Origin: an uncultured Chlorobiaceae bacterium
GTDB taxonomy: Bacteria; Bacteroidota; Chlorobiia; Chlorobiales; Chlorobiaceae
Length of the DNA stretch: 64,000 nucleotides
Assembly (NCBI GenBank): GCA_903994455.1
Contig: CAJEXI010000006.1
Coordinates: 1-64,000, forward strand
Direction of reading: 5' to 3'
Positions 34,563 to 44,087 of the stretch are shown in pieces; positions within the stretch are counted from its first letter, which is position 1; each line of letters opens with the position of its first letter. The notes beneath the pieces were generated by a model. That model ran no database searches. It was not told the DNA's origin and was given only the letters and a program-made list of their open reading frames with translations. A program made the translations under genes and the position numbers.

Positions 34563-35423
34563 ATGGCTGAAGTGAACGAAATATGGGGCCATCAGCTTGT
34601 GAAAAAAAAGAAGGGCTATCACTCTCTTGGTGTTGTCATCACCGGAGGAAGCAAGGGATTGGGGTATGCTCTTGCTTCGGAGTTCCTTGCTGCAGGTGAC
34701 CGTGTTGTTATCTGTGGCCGAAATTTGCAACAACTGGAGGAGGCTTTACACGCTCTTCGACTGGCCGTGCCAGAAGGAGAGATTTATGGCATTGGGTGCG
34801 ATGTTGGCGAGCCTTCTGCCGGAAGATTACTTGCGGATTTTGCTGTTGCCAAACTTGGAAGGGTGGATCGCTGGATCAACAACGCTGGTACTGCGGGGCT
34901 GTTGAAACGACCGTTATGGGAGCTGGATGCGGGCGATATAGTGGCAACGTGCACGACAAATCTTGCTGGTTCTCTCTTGTTATGCGCCGAAGCAGTCACC
35001 ATTATGCAACGTCAACCCTCCTCGGAAACACCATGCTATCATATTTTTAACATGGGCTTTTCATTGACGGGAGCAGCGTTCTCACGTTCGGCAGTACCAC
35101 ACAAGGCATCGAAAAGGGGAGTCGCCGAATTGACCCATTTTCTTGCGCTGGAGTTGAAAGCGGCAGGAGTGAAGAGTATTGGTGTCCATGAGCTGAGTCC
35201 CGGTCTTGTGCTGACAGAGCTGCTGCTTCGAGATGTAACAGAAGAGGCAAGCAGGTTTTTAAAGGCCATAGCAGAAAAACCTGAAAAGGTAGCAACAATC
35301 CTGGTGCCTAAAATACGATTCATAACAGCTCGCAACACTCGCTTGCGGTACGAGCCTCTTGCAAAAATGGTATTCAGAATACTTGTCGGAATGCCGCAGA
35401 TTTTTGGTAACGCCTTATTTTAA
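34563..35423 (+). CDS. SDR oxidoreductase resembling chlorophyll b reductase (NOL/NYC1-like)
   Basis: The 286-residue protein is a classical SDR: VVITGGSKGLGYALASEFLA (cofactor loop), RWINNAGTAGLL, and HELSPGLVLTELLL. Its HIFNMGFS, SPG(L)V-T-LLL and C-terminal LVPKIRFI segments follow plant NOL/NYC1 chlorophyll b reductases more than general SDRs. The catalytic Y-x-x-x-K appears as H180-KAS-K184, so the Tyr is replaced by His. Upstream it may have no promoter of its own (152 nt from the previous gene). A C7-formyl (bacterio)chlorophyll reductase role is suggestive in a green sulfur bacterium but unproved, and the Tyr loss may change or abolish reduction. Confidence 0.7.
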   Translation: MAEVNEIWGHQLVKKKKGYHSLGVVITGGSKGLGYALASEFLAAGDRVVICGRNLQQLEEALHALRLAVPEGEIYGIGCDVGEPSAGRLLADFAVAKLGRVDRWINNAGTAGLLKRPLWELDAGDIVATCTTNLAGSLLLCAEAVTIMQRQPSSETPCYHIFNMGFSLTGAAFSRSAVPHKASKRGVAELTHFLALELKAAGVKSIGVHELSPGLVLTELLLRDVTEEASRFLKAIAEKPEKVATILVPKIRFITARNTRLRYEPLAKMVFRILVGMPQIFGNALF

Positions 35424-35520
35424 AACAGTGGCGAACAATACGTATATTGGCACAGAAGGGTATTGATCCCCGTGGGTTGCTACCAGTACATAATTTCTGT
35501 AAAACCTTATTAGCCAAACA

Positions 35521-36399
35521 ATGAAGAAAGTACTTGTGGCCGGTTCAACCGGTTACCTCGGTCGCTATGCAGTGCAGGAGTTTAAAAATCGAGGTTATTG
35601 GGTGCGCGCTCTGGTGCGTAATCCAGATAAGATCAAGCAACCAGGCCCCTATTTTGCACCCGCTCTTGAGCATCTGGTGGATGAAGTTGTTGTTGGGGAT
35701 GCAACAATGCCGGAAACCATTGCTGCTGCATGTGATGGCATTGATGTCGTCTTTTCATCGCTTGGCATGATCAAGCCTGATTTTGTGCATACCATCTTTG
35801 AGGTGGATTATCAGGCAAACATGAATCTTCTTGATGTGGCTCTAAAGGCAGGGGTAAAAAAATTTGTTTATGTATCAGTTTTCGATGCGCATCGGATGAT
35901 GAATATCCCTAACGTTCAGGCTCATGAGAAATTTGTCAGGGAGCTGAAAGCCGCGAAGATTGAATCTGCCATTATTCGCCCGACAGGCTACTATTCAGAG
36001 ATAGGACAGTTTGTTGCCAGAGCACGCAGTGGATTCATGCTGATGGTCGGTAATGGCTACCAGCGTTCAAATCCTGTTCATGGCGCTGACCTTGCCAAAG
36101 TTTGTGTTGATGCCGTTGATGGAACCGCAAAAGAGGTTGAAGTCGGTGGCCCTGAGGTTTTCACCTATCTCGAAATGGTTGACCTGGCGATTGAACTTGC
36201 CCAAACGAAGCCAATTGTTTTTCCATTGCCACTTTGGGCGGCTGACGGGTTGGTTGCGGCAGTTGGCCTCTTCAATCGCGATGTGCACGATGTTGCGCTC
36301 TTTGCCACAACGCTCAGCAGAGTAGACTTTGTTGCTCCGCTTTATGGATCGCACCGTTTGCGTGATTTTTTTGAGCAGTGTAAAACCCTTGGCAAGTAA
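35521..36399 (+). CDS. NmrA-like atypical SDR, NAD(P)-binding protein
   Basis: The 292-residue protein starts MKKVLVAGSTGYLGRYAVQE, an NAD(P)-binding GxxGxxG motif, and continues VRALVRNPDKI, VVFSSLGMIKPDF, KKFVYVSVFDAHRMM, IRPTGYYSEIGQFV. It is of the NmrA/atypical SDR type, the broad group that also includes the 8-vinyl reductase BciA, but the C-terminal half does not match what I remember of DVR/BciA, so I do not assign that name. It follows the SDR gene at 34563 by 97 nt on the same strand and may share its pathway. A likely terminator follows at 36556. Confidence 0.75.
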   Translation: MKKVLVAGSTGYLGRYAVQEFKNRGYWVRALVRNPDKIKQPGPYFAPALEHLVDEVVVGDATMPETIAAACDGIDVVFSSLGMIKPDFVHTIFEVDYQANMNLLDVALKAGVKKFVYVSVFDAHRMMNIPNVQAHEKFVRELKAAKIESAIIRPTGYYSEIGQFVARARSGFMLMVGNGYQRSNPVHGADLAKVCVDAVDGTAKEVEVGGPEVFTYLEMVDLAIELAQTKPIVFPLPLWAADGLVAAVGLFNRDVHDVALFATTLSRVDFVAPLYGSHRLRDFFEQCKTLGK

Positions 36400-36555
36400 C
36401 ACGGTAGCAACGTTTCAAGCTTCAGGGTTAGTTTTCTGGTTGCGTTCATGAGTCCGATTTTCAATTTCACCTCTGAATGAGTATAAGAATATCAACGCAA
36501 CTGGAATAGCGTTGCGTCGGATCAGACGAGTTTTCTGGTGGGGTGGCCACAGAAA

Positions 36556-36598
36556 AACTCTCTGGTTCGGTTGAGAAGGCCTGAGAGAGTTCTTTTTT
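36556..36598 (+). terminator. Likely intrinsic terminator
   Basis: AACTCTCT (36556-36563) pairs with AGAGAGTT (36584-36591) and is followed by TCTTTTTT. It lies 157 nt after the SDR gene ending at 36399. The intervening sequence holds no recognisable feature. Confidence 0.55.
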
Positions 36599-36652
36599 AC
36601 TTGCTGATTTGTTGTATAATATATATTATGTAAAGCTGATAACCCAAAACAC

Positions 36653-36690
36653 AAAAAACCCGGGCAAAACGCTCATTTTGTCCGGGTTTT
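36653..36690 (-). terminator. Rho-independent terminator of the RRM gene
   Basis: AAAACCCGGGCAAAA, loop CGCTCA, TTTTGTCCGGGTTTT: a 15-bp stem with one G-U pair. Read on the minus strand it is followed by T residues and lies 22 nt after the RRM stop. Confidence 0.85.
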
Positions 36691-36711
36691 AGAAATAGTA
36701 GCTGGAAAAGC

Positions 36712-36984
36712 TTAGTAGCGATCTCTTCTTGGTGCTCTTTCTTCGCGGGGTTTTGCTTCGTTTACTGTTACCGTTCTGCCATTCAAATCTTTGCCATTCA
36801 TTGATTCGATAGCTTCACGAGCCTCACTGTCCTTTGGCATTTCAACAAATCCAAAGCCTTTGGAACGGCCTGAAAACTTGTCATTAATGATACTTGCGCT
36901 TGCAACCTCTCCAAATTCGGAGAAGGCATCGCGAAGATCATCTTCAGAAACAGTATAAGCAAGATTACCGATGTAAATATTCAT
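36712..36984 (-). CDS. RRM-domain RNA-binding protein
   Basis: The 90-residue protein is a single RRM: RNP2 IYIGNL at residues 3-8 and RNP1 KGFGFVEM in the middle, with a basic Arg-rich tail (PREERAPRRDRY). Such proteins are found in cyanobacteria and several anaerobes and are often cold-induced RNA chaperones. It has its own terminator and a 5' region of over 200 nt (36985-37250), long enough for a structured leader, though I found no known motif in it. Transcribed alone on the minus strand. Confidence 0.93.
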   Translation of the reverse strand: MNIYIGNLAYTVSEDDLRDAFSEFGEVASASIINDKFSGRSKGFGFVEMPKDSEAREAIESMNGKDLNGRTVTVNEAKPREERAPRRDRY

Positions 36985-37271
36985 TGTTTAGTCTCAGAGT
37001 ACATGTGCATTGATAGATAGAGATACCGGCAAGTAACCAAGGCACAAATTACTTGAATAGCGATCAGTCAACCATTGACCAATTTCTGTCCTCAGTTTAA
37101 CGTAATTAATGGTAGTTGTCAAACAAAAAATGCTTATAACCGATAATTCTTAAAATGAATTTATTTTTCTTTAATCGTATTATTTTAAGGGATAGCTTTA
37201 ACATTTTATTATAAAAAGCTTTACCAGCATATCCCCTATTTTTTTCAGGACCTTTTTTATGGGAGAAAACG
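36985..37271. other. AT-rich leader region upstream of the RRM gene
   Basis: About 290 nt of AT-rich sequence holding the promoter of the RRM gene and possibly a long 5' leader. No coding frame and no known riboswitch recognised. Confidence 0.4.
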
Positions 37272-37311
37272 ACAAAAGGCGGAAATTGAAGTTTCCGCCT
37301 TTTGTTTTTTT
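37272..37311. terminator. Strong bidirectional terminator
   Basis: ACAAAAGGCGGAAA, loop TTGAAG, TTTCCGCCTTTTGT: a perfect 14-bp stem followed by a T-run on the + strand and an A-run before it, so it works on either strand. It lies 35 nt after the aclA stop and probably ends the aclBA transcript. Confidence 0.88.
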
Positions 37312-37345
37312 AACGATGTTTTTCGGAAATACCCGATTGTCCGTC

Positions 37346-39178
37346 TTACTTTTTTTCCGGTACTTCGCGCTCTTCCTTCACCGCATAGTTGATCAGGTAG
37401 TCGTAAAGCCTGATCAGACGTGCATTCTGGTTGTTCTGATCGATCCAGTGACCAATCATACCAATTGTCCTTGCCAGAACAAAGAAGCCATTCAGTGAGT
37501 ATTCGGGGAAATCAAGATCTACAAGAATACAACCGATTGTGCCATCAACATTCAAAATAAGGTTGTCCTTTTTCGCCGTTGTGACCTTTTCAACTTCAAG
37601 CGCATAGTTGAGACAGGGTGTATGCAGTGTTGTCTGGTTTGTAACATAATCAACCAGATACTTTACCCGTTTATCAGGATTTTTAACACTTTTGACCCTG
37701 TGCCCAATACCTGGCACCGGTCCAACATTCTCCTTCATCCAGTTTAAAAATCCGGGAATGTCGTTCGGATACTCTTTTACGCCGTACTTGAAATACTTGC
37801 CGGCATTGGTCACTGCACCACCAAATCTTGGCCCAATCATCGTCATCCCTGCTGAAACGGCCTGCGGCAAGTCTATACCTGCACATGCAGCAATAATGGA
37901 ACCAAATGCTCCGGATACTGCCGGTCCGTGATCGGCTGAAATCATGATAATGCGCTTGATGATTTCAGACTCTTCTTTTGAGGGAAGTTTCTTGTTCCAC
38001 AGAAGTCCGACAACGTCTTCAATACCATATCCCTTCTCACAGAGTTCAGATGCCGCATAGCCAACGTACCGGGGTTCTTCGCCGCGATCATCTGAAATGG
38101 TGGTACGAATCAGTGGCTCAACAATAACTTCTCCCTGTTTCATAACTTCCTGAACACTTGGAGGAAGTACTGGCAGCAATTTTTCGTCGAGTTCCGGTTC
38201 CGGTTTGATCACGCCACTTGCCTGTAGTTCCAGATAGACCTGCTTGATTGCCTTGCTCAGACCGCCAAAAGTGTCAGGAACAAGAGCCCCTGCTTCACGA
38301 AGCGCATTGATTTTTGAGCGCGCCGATCCAAGCCCTTTTTTACCCTCTTTTGCCCCGGCATGACCAAATTTCATGCCTTGCGGCAACACATCCTGACAGG
38401 TTCCACCGATCGAGGCAATCAGTTTGATCCGCCGTTTTTCCCGGCCGTACCATTCTGCTGCCTCTTCCTCAAGGGTTCCGCCAACTTCACCGATGATTAC
38501 AACGGCCTTGGTTTCGGGATCGTTTTCAAACATCTGGAGGTAGGTAACAAAATCTGTACCAGGATAAGCATCTCCACCAATGGCAACTGCCGAGGTAATG
38601 CCATCTCCGTTCTGGGCACAAAGCCACATCGCTTCGTTGGAAAGACCTCCTGATTTGGTAATGACTCCAAAGGAGCCCGGTCGGTAAAGATTACAAAGTT
38701 TCAGATTTTTGAATTCTCCGCCAATAACGCCAAGGCGGCACTCCCCTGCTGTCATAATGCCGATTGAAGAGGGCCCATTGAATATTTTGCCCTGCTCAAG
38801 CGCATATTTGCGTAGCGCTTTGGCATCCTTTTCAGGAACCCCTTCGGTAATCATGGTCACCAGCTTGATTCCCTTTACATCAAGCGCCTCCTTTGCTGAG
38901 TGGTATGCCCGGGATGCTCCGATATAGATAAGTGCGGTATTGATCTGAGGGTTTTCTGCAAGGGCACTATCGAGAGAACCATAGACGGTAACATTATTCA
39001 GCTCACCACCACGGTAAATTTCCTTCTGCTGGCCTTCTTCGGGAGGGTAAACAAACGCCTGTACTGTCAGCGGCCGGTTGACCAGAAAGTCAAACTGAGC
39101 CATTCGCTTTGCAGCATTTAACCCGGCAACACCGCCAATGATGACCGCTCGTGTATCCTTATTTGCTAATATGCTCAC
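37346..39178 (-). CDS. aclA: ATP-citrate lyase large subunit AclA
   Basis: The 610-residue protein matches AclA of green sulfur bacteria. The N-terminal succinyl-CoA-synthetase-alpha-like part includes the phosphorylated His273 in MKFGHAGAKEGK. The C-terminal citrate-synthase-like part has AVSGAFGSIIAACAGIDLP, IGPRFGGAVTNAGK and KSVKNPDKRVKYL. With AclB it splits citrate into acetyl-CoA and oxaloacetate using ATP and CoA, the key step of the reductive TCA cycle. It lies 64 nt after aclB in one operon. The strongest marker for Chlorobiaceae in this window. Confidence 0.97.
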   Translation of the reverse strand: MSILANKDTRAVIIGGVAGLNAAKRMAQFDFLVNRPLTVQAFVYPPEEGQQKEIYRGGELNNVTVYGSLDSALAENPQINTALIYIGASRAYHSAKEALDVKGIKLVTMITEGVPEKDAKALRKYALEQGKIFNGPSSIGIMTAGECRLGVIGGEFKNLKLCNLYRPGSFGVITKSGGLSNEAMWLCAQNGDGITSAVAIGGDAYPGTDFVTYLQMFENDPETKAVVIIGEVGGTLEEEAAEWYGREKRRIKLIASIGGTCQDVLPQGMKFGHAGAKEGKKGLGSARSKINALREAGALVPDTFGGLSKAIKQVYLELQASGVIKPEPELDEKLLPVLPPSVQEVMKQGEVIVEPLIRTTISDDRGEEPRYVGYAASELCEKGYGIEDVVGLLWNKKLPSKEESEIIKRIIMISADHGPAVSGAFGSIIAACAGIDLPQAVSAGMTMIGPRFGGAVTNAGKYFKYGVKEYPNDIPGFLNWMKENVGPVPGIGHRVKSVKNPDKRVKYLVDYVTNQTTLHTPCLNYALEVEKVTTAKKDNLILNVDGTIGCILVDLDFPEYSLNGFFVLARTIGMIGHWIDQNNQNARLIRLYDYLINYAVKEEREVPEKK

Positions 39179-39242
39179 GATTCTTTACGGTTTAATAAGT
39201 TAATAGTTTCTCTTTGGGGTTTCAGAACGACAGAGCCAAACC

Positions 39243-40439
39243 TCAAGAATTCAAGGCCAGGTCGACAATATCAGTCATGGGCATACTGCGATCATAAACG
39301 TGAATATCAAATCCCTCTTCCTGCAGCTTTTTCATTGCCGCAAGTCCCTGATTTTCATTTGGACCACCCCTTCTCACCCAGATTTTCACATTTTCAAGGT
39401 ATCCCTTTGATTTACTGGCCCGGAACCCATTGATAATCCCGCTGAAGGTAGCCTTGACATCCGTAAAATTGGCTATAGCACCACCGACAATGATATGCTT
39501 GATATGTGGTAATTTGCAGATAATCTCGGTCAACGCCTCGACTGCCCAGTCCGGGGGGTCACCAGAATACTCGGCATAATTAGCAATGGAACCACCCCTT
39601 GCCACCACCGCATCGGAATAAAAGACCGAGGCACCACCGCCTGCGGTAAGCAGGGCGATGTCTCCACCCGGCACCTCAACCAATTTTACCGATCCCTTGA
39701 TACGGGCATCGATATCCATGATTTGCTGTTCGGCTTCAGTGAAAGGTCGTCCAATTTCGGAAACTGGCTTGAAGTCCCAGTCAGCATGACGAAAACGGGC
39801 ATCCCAGTCAACATTCATGACAGCATCAAGGGCAGCAAACCGCATATCACTCTTGCGTATGACAAGCGGATTAATCTCAATGGACTGCGCATCTTCATTG
39901 TCGAAACAAAGAATAAGACGTGAGGCAATTTTAGCAACACGTTCAGCGATCTCACCGGTAAAACCAGCGTCAATTGCTGATTCAGTAATCCGCTCAATGC
40001 TTGGAGTTTCATCAAGAGGAATAAAAAGCCGTTTTACGGTATCCCAGTGTTCTTCAATATCCACTCCACCTTTGTTGGAAAGGAGAAGCTCGCTTCCGTC
40101 ACGGTTGCCAGCAATGGATAAATAGTATTCCTCGTCATGATCCAGCATTTCAGCAACAATAACCTGTCGAACAACGGAGGTGCCGATCTCGCGTCCTATC
40201 ATCTCTTTTGCAGCCTCCAACGCCCCGTCGAGATTAAGTCCAAGTTTGACCAGCCCGAGCTTGAATCGCCCCCCGATCGCTTCATGAGCTTTAACAACAA
40301 GTTTTGATTCTCTCAACCATTTATTAGCTTCCCCAAGCTGCGCAAGGCGGTCGGGGTCCATGATAACAACATAATTGGGCACTGGAATGCCCCATTTGTT
40401 GAATAGCTTCATGGCTGGCCCTTCAAGTATCTTAGCCAT
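39243..40439 (-). CDS. aclB: ATP-citrate lyase small subunit AclB
   Basis: The 398-residue protein has the ATP-grasp and CoA-binding organisation of succinyl-CoA synthetase beta. It begins MAKILEGPAMKLFNKWGIPV, contains LGLVKLGLNLDGALEAAKEM and SIEINPLVIRKSDMRFAALD, and has a CoA-binding-type end with GGDIALLTAGGGASVFYSDA and HIIVGGAIANFTDVKATFSG. Length equals the Chlorobium AclB size. It forms ATP-citrate lyase with AclA and is the first gene of the aclBA operon. The 108 nt between it and the divergent lgt gene must hold both promoters. Confidence 0.97.
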   Translation of the reverse strand: MAKILEGPAMKLFNKWGIPVPNYVVIMDPDRLAQLGEANKWLRESKLVVKAHEAIGGRFKLGLVKLGLNLDGALEAAKEMIGREIGTSVVRQVIVAEMLDHDEEYYLSIAGNRDGSELLLSNKGGVDIEEHWDTVKRLFIPLDETPSIERITESAIDAGFTGEIAERVAKIASRLILCFDNEDAQSIEINPLVIRKSDMRFAALDAVMNVDWDARFRHADWDFKPVSEIGRPFTEAEQQIMDIDARIKGSVKLVEVPGGDIALLTAGGGASVFYSDAVVARGGSIANYAEYSGDPPDWAVEALTEIICKLPHIKHIIVGGAIANFTDVKATFSGIINGFRASKSKGYLENVKIWVRRGGPNENQGLAAMKKLQEEGFDIHVYDRSMPMTDIVDLALNS

Positions 40440-40547
40440 ACTATCGTTATTTGTCTGTTATTGGGTATAAATCCTCCGAAAAGTGCAAGAAATTAATTTA
40501 ACTACATTTCTATATAATCCAATCGTCCAATTAAAAAAAAGAGGCTT

Positions 40548-41402
40548 ATGAATGATTTTTGGTTTTGGTGGCACTCCTTGCCATCACAAATGAATCCCGT
40601 CATTTTTTCAATTGATTCGTTTGCCCTTCGCTGGTATGGCATGATGTATGTCATAGCATTTATCGTTGTGTATTTGTTGACCCATTATCGCCTCAACAAT
40701 GAAAAACTCTCTTTTGAACGCCCCTTTGTCGGTGATGCTCTGACATGGTCGATGGTTGGTGTTGTCCTTGGTGGACGTCTTGGTTATATCCTGTTTTACG
40801 GAATGAGCTCATTTCTGCAGGATCCTCTTGCCAGCATCACTCCATGGAGCTCTTCCCCCGGCGGATGTCACTTCTCCGGTATTTCCGGAATGTCCTATCA
40901 TGGCGGAGTGATCGGCGTTGTTATTGCCCTGCTGCTCTTTACCCGTTCTCAGAAAAGAGGTTTTTTTGAGACGTTTGACCTTTTTATTCCATCAATTCCG
41001 CTTGGCTATTTTTTCGGCCGTCTTGGTAATTTCATTAACGGTGAACTCTATGGACGGGTGACCGATGCAGCCATCGGCATGTATTTCCCGCTTGCTCCCA
41101 CATACGAACTGCGCCACCCCTCACAGCTCTATGAAGCCTTTTTTGAAGGTATCGTGCTTTTTCTCGTTTTCTGGCTCCTTCGAAAGAGATCCCTGTTCCC
41201 GGGATTTCTTTCGGCAGCCTATCTTTTCGGATACGGGTTTGTCCGCTTTTTTATCGAATATTTTCGTGAACCTGATGCCCAGCTCGGTTTTGTACTGCTG
41301 AACTTTTCTATGGGGCAAGTACTTTGTTTTCTTATGATGATTGCCGGTATTGGAGTCTTTTTTGCTACAAGATATAATGCAGAACGCTCAACGAAGGGTT
41401 AG
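40548..41402 (+). CDS. lgt: Prolipoprotein diacylglyceryl transferase Lgt
   Basis: The 284-residue membrane protein has the Lgt signature GRLGNFINGELYGRVTD and the earlier FALRWYGMMYVIAF and GMSYHGGVIGVVIA segments (H-G-G), with about seven hydrophobic helices. It transfers diacylglycerol from phosphatidylglycerol to the lipobox Cys of prolipoproteins at the inner membrane; substrates in this window would include those at 31935 and 46629. An AGAGG site precedes the ATG. Transcribed divergently from aclBA. Confidence 0.95.
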   Translation: MNDFWFWWHSLPSQMNPVIFSIDSFALRWYGMMYVIAFIVVYLLTHYRLNNEKLSFERPFVGDALTWSMVGVVLGGRLGYILFYGMSSFLQDPLASITPWSSSPGGCHFSGISGMSYHGGVIGVVIALLLFTRSQKRGFFETFDLFIPSIPLGYFFGRLGNFINGELYGRVTDAAIGMYFPLAPTYELRHPSQLYEAFFEGIVLFLVFWLLRKRSLFPGFLSAAYLFGYGFVRFFIEYFREPDAQLGFVLLNFSMGQVLCFLMMIAGIGVFFATRYNAERSTKG

Positions 41403-41431
41403 GCACAGACAGCCCTTGCCTGGCATTTCAG

Positions 41432-42073
41432 TCATAATTTTTGTTTTCGCAGAAAAATATAACCCGTTAGAGTAATAAACACAGCCGCAATTCCCCACAG
41501 GTAAAGCGCAAAATGCTGGCCGCCTTCGTACATGCTGACAATACCAAAAAGGAAAAAAATCACTGAGGCCCCAATTTTGATAATGTTTTCGGGAAGCTTC
41601 GCACCGAGCATTTTTCCGACAATAATGGCAAGCCCATCTGAAATAACCATCCCGATCGTTGAACCGAGCCAGACTGGCAGAAAGGGATGGGTTGACGCAA
41701 GCGTAATGGTGGAGAGCATGGTCTTGTCGCCAAGCTCGGCCATGAAAAAGGTTGAAAAAACCAGCCAGAAGGGGTGAATGCCGGTTTTACAGTTTTCCTC
41801 ATCATCATCAAGAGTATCACCACGCAGAGTCCAGAAACCGAACGCAATAAAAGCAATGCCTGCCACGAATTTGATCCATTCAGTCGGCAGCTTGTCGCCA
41901 ATAAACCAGCCAATACCGGCTGAAAAAACGTGAATGGCAAGGGTGGCCCAGAAAATCCCCCATAACACCACGCCTGTGTTGTAACAGGTTGCAAGAGTCA
42001 GCGCCACAAGCTGGGTTTTGTCACCAAGCTCGGCCAGAAAAATCATGACAAGTGAAAGCCAGAATGCGTCCAT
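41432..42073 (-). CDS. GDT1/TMEM165-family (UPF0016) cation transporter
   Basis: The 213-residue membrane protein carries the two family motifs E-x-G-D-K-T: [15 protein letters not shown] at the N-terminus and [15 protein letters not shown] after the central loop, on about six to seven transmembrane helices in two repeats. Members export Mn2+ (MneA) or exchange Ca2+/Mn2+ for protons. A Mn2+ efflux role would suit a cell with photosynthetic metal traffic, but that is inference. It is convergent with lgt, only 29 nt apart. No yybP-ykoY riboswitch was recognised in the 263 nt upstream. Confidence 0.88.
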   Translation of the reverse strand: MDAFWLSLVMIFLAELGDKTQLVALTLATCYNTGVVLWGIFWATLAIHVFSAGIGWFIGDKLPTEWIKFVAGIAFIAFGFWTLRGDTLDDDEENCKTGIHPFWLVFSTFFMAELGDKTMLSTITLASTHPFLPVWLGSTIGMVISDGLAIIVGKMLGAKLPENIIKIGASVIFFLFGIVSMYEGGQHFALYLWGIAAVFITLTGYIFLRKQKL

Positions 42074-42336
42074 ATTTTGGATGAATTGATTATGTTTTAG
42101 CCTGACAGTTCAGGATGTTTTGAAAAAAAACAGAGTGCCAGTATAGAGCAATACCGCTGGATGTACAAGAAAAAAAGTGGAGCTTGCCACAAATGCTTGA
42201 AGTGAAACCCTGTTTCATCCCAAAATATCATTTTATGCCGGAAGTAGTTGAAGATATGGTTGATTATCATGACTTTACGGTATTGTATTTCTGTCCGAAT
42301 CAAGAGATTATTTTTTATAACCGATTGTAAATAAAA

Positions 42337-42786
42337 ATGGTAGCAGTAAGAACAGCGGTTAAGGGCGATGTATCGGGCTGCGCCGAGTTGCTGGGAATTC
42401 TTTTCAGCCAGGAACATGAGTTTACCGCCGATGTCGAAGTGCAGTATCGAGCGCTCTCAATGATCGTCAGCAATCCGGAGCTTGGCCGGATCTTTGTCGG
42501 TGAAATTGACGGAGTGATTCAGGGAATGGTAATGCTCCTCTTTACCGTCAGCACCTTTCTTGGCAGAAAAGTTGCACTGCTTGAAGATATGGTTGTGTCG
42601 CCTGCATGGCGGGGCAAGGGGCTTGGTACTTTGCTGATTGAGCATGCCACAGATTTTGCCCGCAAGGAGGGATTCGGGCGCATCACGCTACTCACCGATT
42701 GCGATAACGGTGCCGCACAGCACTTTTATCAGACGCAAGGGTTTTCAAAGTCAGAGATGGTCGTTTTCAGAAAGCTTCTTGACTGA
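42337..42786 (+). CDS. GNAT-family N-acetyltransferase
   Basis: The 149-residue protein has the GNAT core: MVAVRTAVKGDVSGCAELLG, then VALLEDMVVSPAWRGKGLGT with the acetyl-CoA-binding RGKGLG loop, LIEHATDFARKEGFGRITLL and HFYQTQGFSKSEMVVFRK. The substrate cannot be told from sequence. It stands alone, convergent with the permease gene at 42815 (28 nt apart) and divergent from the GDT1 gene. Confidence 0.9.
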   Translation: MVAVRTAVKGDVSGCAELLGILFSQEHEFTADVEVQYRALSMIVSNPELGRIFVGEIDGVIQGMVMLLFTVSTFLGRKVALLEDMVVSPAWRGKGLGTLLIEHATDFARKEGFGRITLLTDCDNGAAQHFYQTQGFSKSEMVVFRKLLD

Positions 42787-42814
42787 ACAGCAGCTTGGGA
42801 GGGTAGCAAGCTCG

Positions 42815-44065
42815 TCAGTTTGAATTCAGATCAAGAGAGCGGCTTGTCGCAATCAATGCCGCTTTCCGTGCAGGATAGAAGCTGACAGCGAAACAAAGCA
42901 GGATAGCCGTGATTCCTACGGCAATAAAATCACCAACTTGCATGTTGACCGGATAGGAGTGAATAATAAAGGCGCTTCTTGAAGGGAGTTCTACAAAGCC
43001 GTAAAATTCCTGAAGCTTGCAGAGACTCCATGCAATAATTGTGCCTGCTGCAGTACCGGTAATTCCCGTAATTCCCCCCTGAATGATGAAGATGGACATG
43101 AACTGCGGTTTTTCAAGGCCAAGACAGCGAAGATAAAAGAGCTCGCGCTGTTTGTCGATGGCAGTCATGGCAAGGGCACCGGTCAAGCTGAGGGCCGCGA
43201 CAAGAATGATAAGCATCAGAACACTGAAACTTATCCATTTTTCAAGTTTCATCACAGCAAAAACACTTTGGTATTTCTCTTCGAGAGTCCGCACCTTCAA
43301 GGTTGTTTTCAAGGGACTTCCTGCAAGCCACTCTCTGACTTTGCTGGTGACGAAGTCGCTGGATTTGTCTTCCTTTCCCCTGATATCAATACCGGAATAC
43401 TCTCCCTTGCCAAGCAGCAGAATATTCTGGGCAAACCGGTCTGAGGTGAGCACATATCGGTCATCAAAGACTTTTTGCAAGGAGAAGAGTGATGAAATTG
43501 TTGTTTCAGGAATACGAAGTGCCGGTATCAGAAAGGGTTGTGATAACGATTCCAAACCTAAAGAGATCAGTTCCGGGCTGAAGATTTTGACCTCCCTGAA
43601 GGGGTAGAGATTGGTGCGGTAGGCCAGAAGCTCTCCGACGGCAATGGTTTCTGGCGTAAAAAGGGGGTGTTTTATATTTGTCTGGCGCATCAGCCGACGG
43701 TGGGCCGCTTCACTGAGTCCTTTAACAACAACCAGTTCGCTTTTATCACGGCTGGCCATAATAGCTTCCCCTTCAGCGAACGGTTCTGCAAATTCAACAC
43801 CATCCAGTGCCCGAACAGCCTGCAGGAGGTTGTCGGACACTTTGATGGTTCTGTTGTCGAGAGAAACAAGCTGAACAGGACTGTCTATGGTGATAAAAAG
43901 ATCGCGAGCAAGTTTTTGAAAGCCGTTCAAAACACTCATCACCACAAGGAGGGTGCTGACACCAATAATGATTCCTGCAAGACTGATAGCCGAAATGACA
44001 TTGATAATCCGGAAGCGTTTGCGGGCAAAACTGAATCGTTGAGCAATCCAAAAACCGGGTTTCAT
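42815..44065 (-). CDS. LolC/LolE-like ABC transporter permease
   Basis: The 416-residue protein begins MKPGFWIAQRFSFARKRFRI and has one N-terminal transmembrane helix (VISAISLAGIIIGVSTLLVV), a periplasmic domain, and an FtsX-like C-terminal domain with three helices. This is the LolCE/MacB-type layout for lipoprotein release from the inner membrane. It is paralogous to the gene at 44088, 22 nt upstream, so the two probably make a heterodimeric permease. No ATPase gene (LolD) lies in this operon. Confidence 0.85.
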   Translation of the reverse strand: MKPGFWIAQRFSFARKRFRIINVISAISLAGIIIGVSTLLVVMSVLNGFQKLARDLFITIDSPVQLVSLDNRTIKVSDNLLQAVRALDGVEFAEPFAEGEAIMASRDKSELVVVKGLSEAAHRRLMRQTNIKHPLFTPETIAVGELLAYRTNLYPFREVKIFSPELISLGLESLSQPFLIPALRIPETTISSLFSLQKVFDDRYVLTSDRFAQNILLLGKGEYSGIDIRGKEDKSSDFVTSKVREWLAGSPLKTTLKVRTLEEKYQSVFAVMKLEKWISFSVLMLIILVAALSLTGALAMTAIDKQRELFYLRCLGLEKPQFMSIFIIQGGITGITGTAAGTIIAWSLCKLQEFYGFVELPSRSAFIIHSYPVNMQVGDFIAVGITAILLCFAVSFYPARKAALIATSRSLDLNSN

Positions 44066-44087
44066 ACAAGCAGCAGTAAGATTTATT

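Noticed and set aside
35521-36399. Naming this gene bciA (divinyl chlorophyllide 8-vinyl reductase)
   Set aside because: The Rossmann motif fits, but the C-terminal half does not resemble the DVR/BciA sequences I remember.
42074-42336. Possible yybP-ykoY riboswitch upstream of the GDT1-family gene
   Set aside because: Such riboswitches often precede these Mn2+ exporters, but I could not find the conserved core in the sequence.
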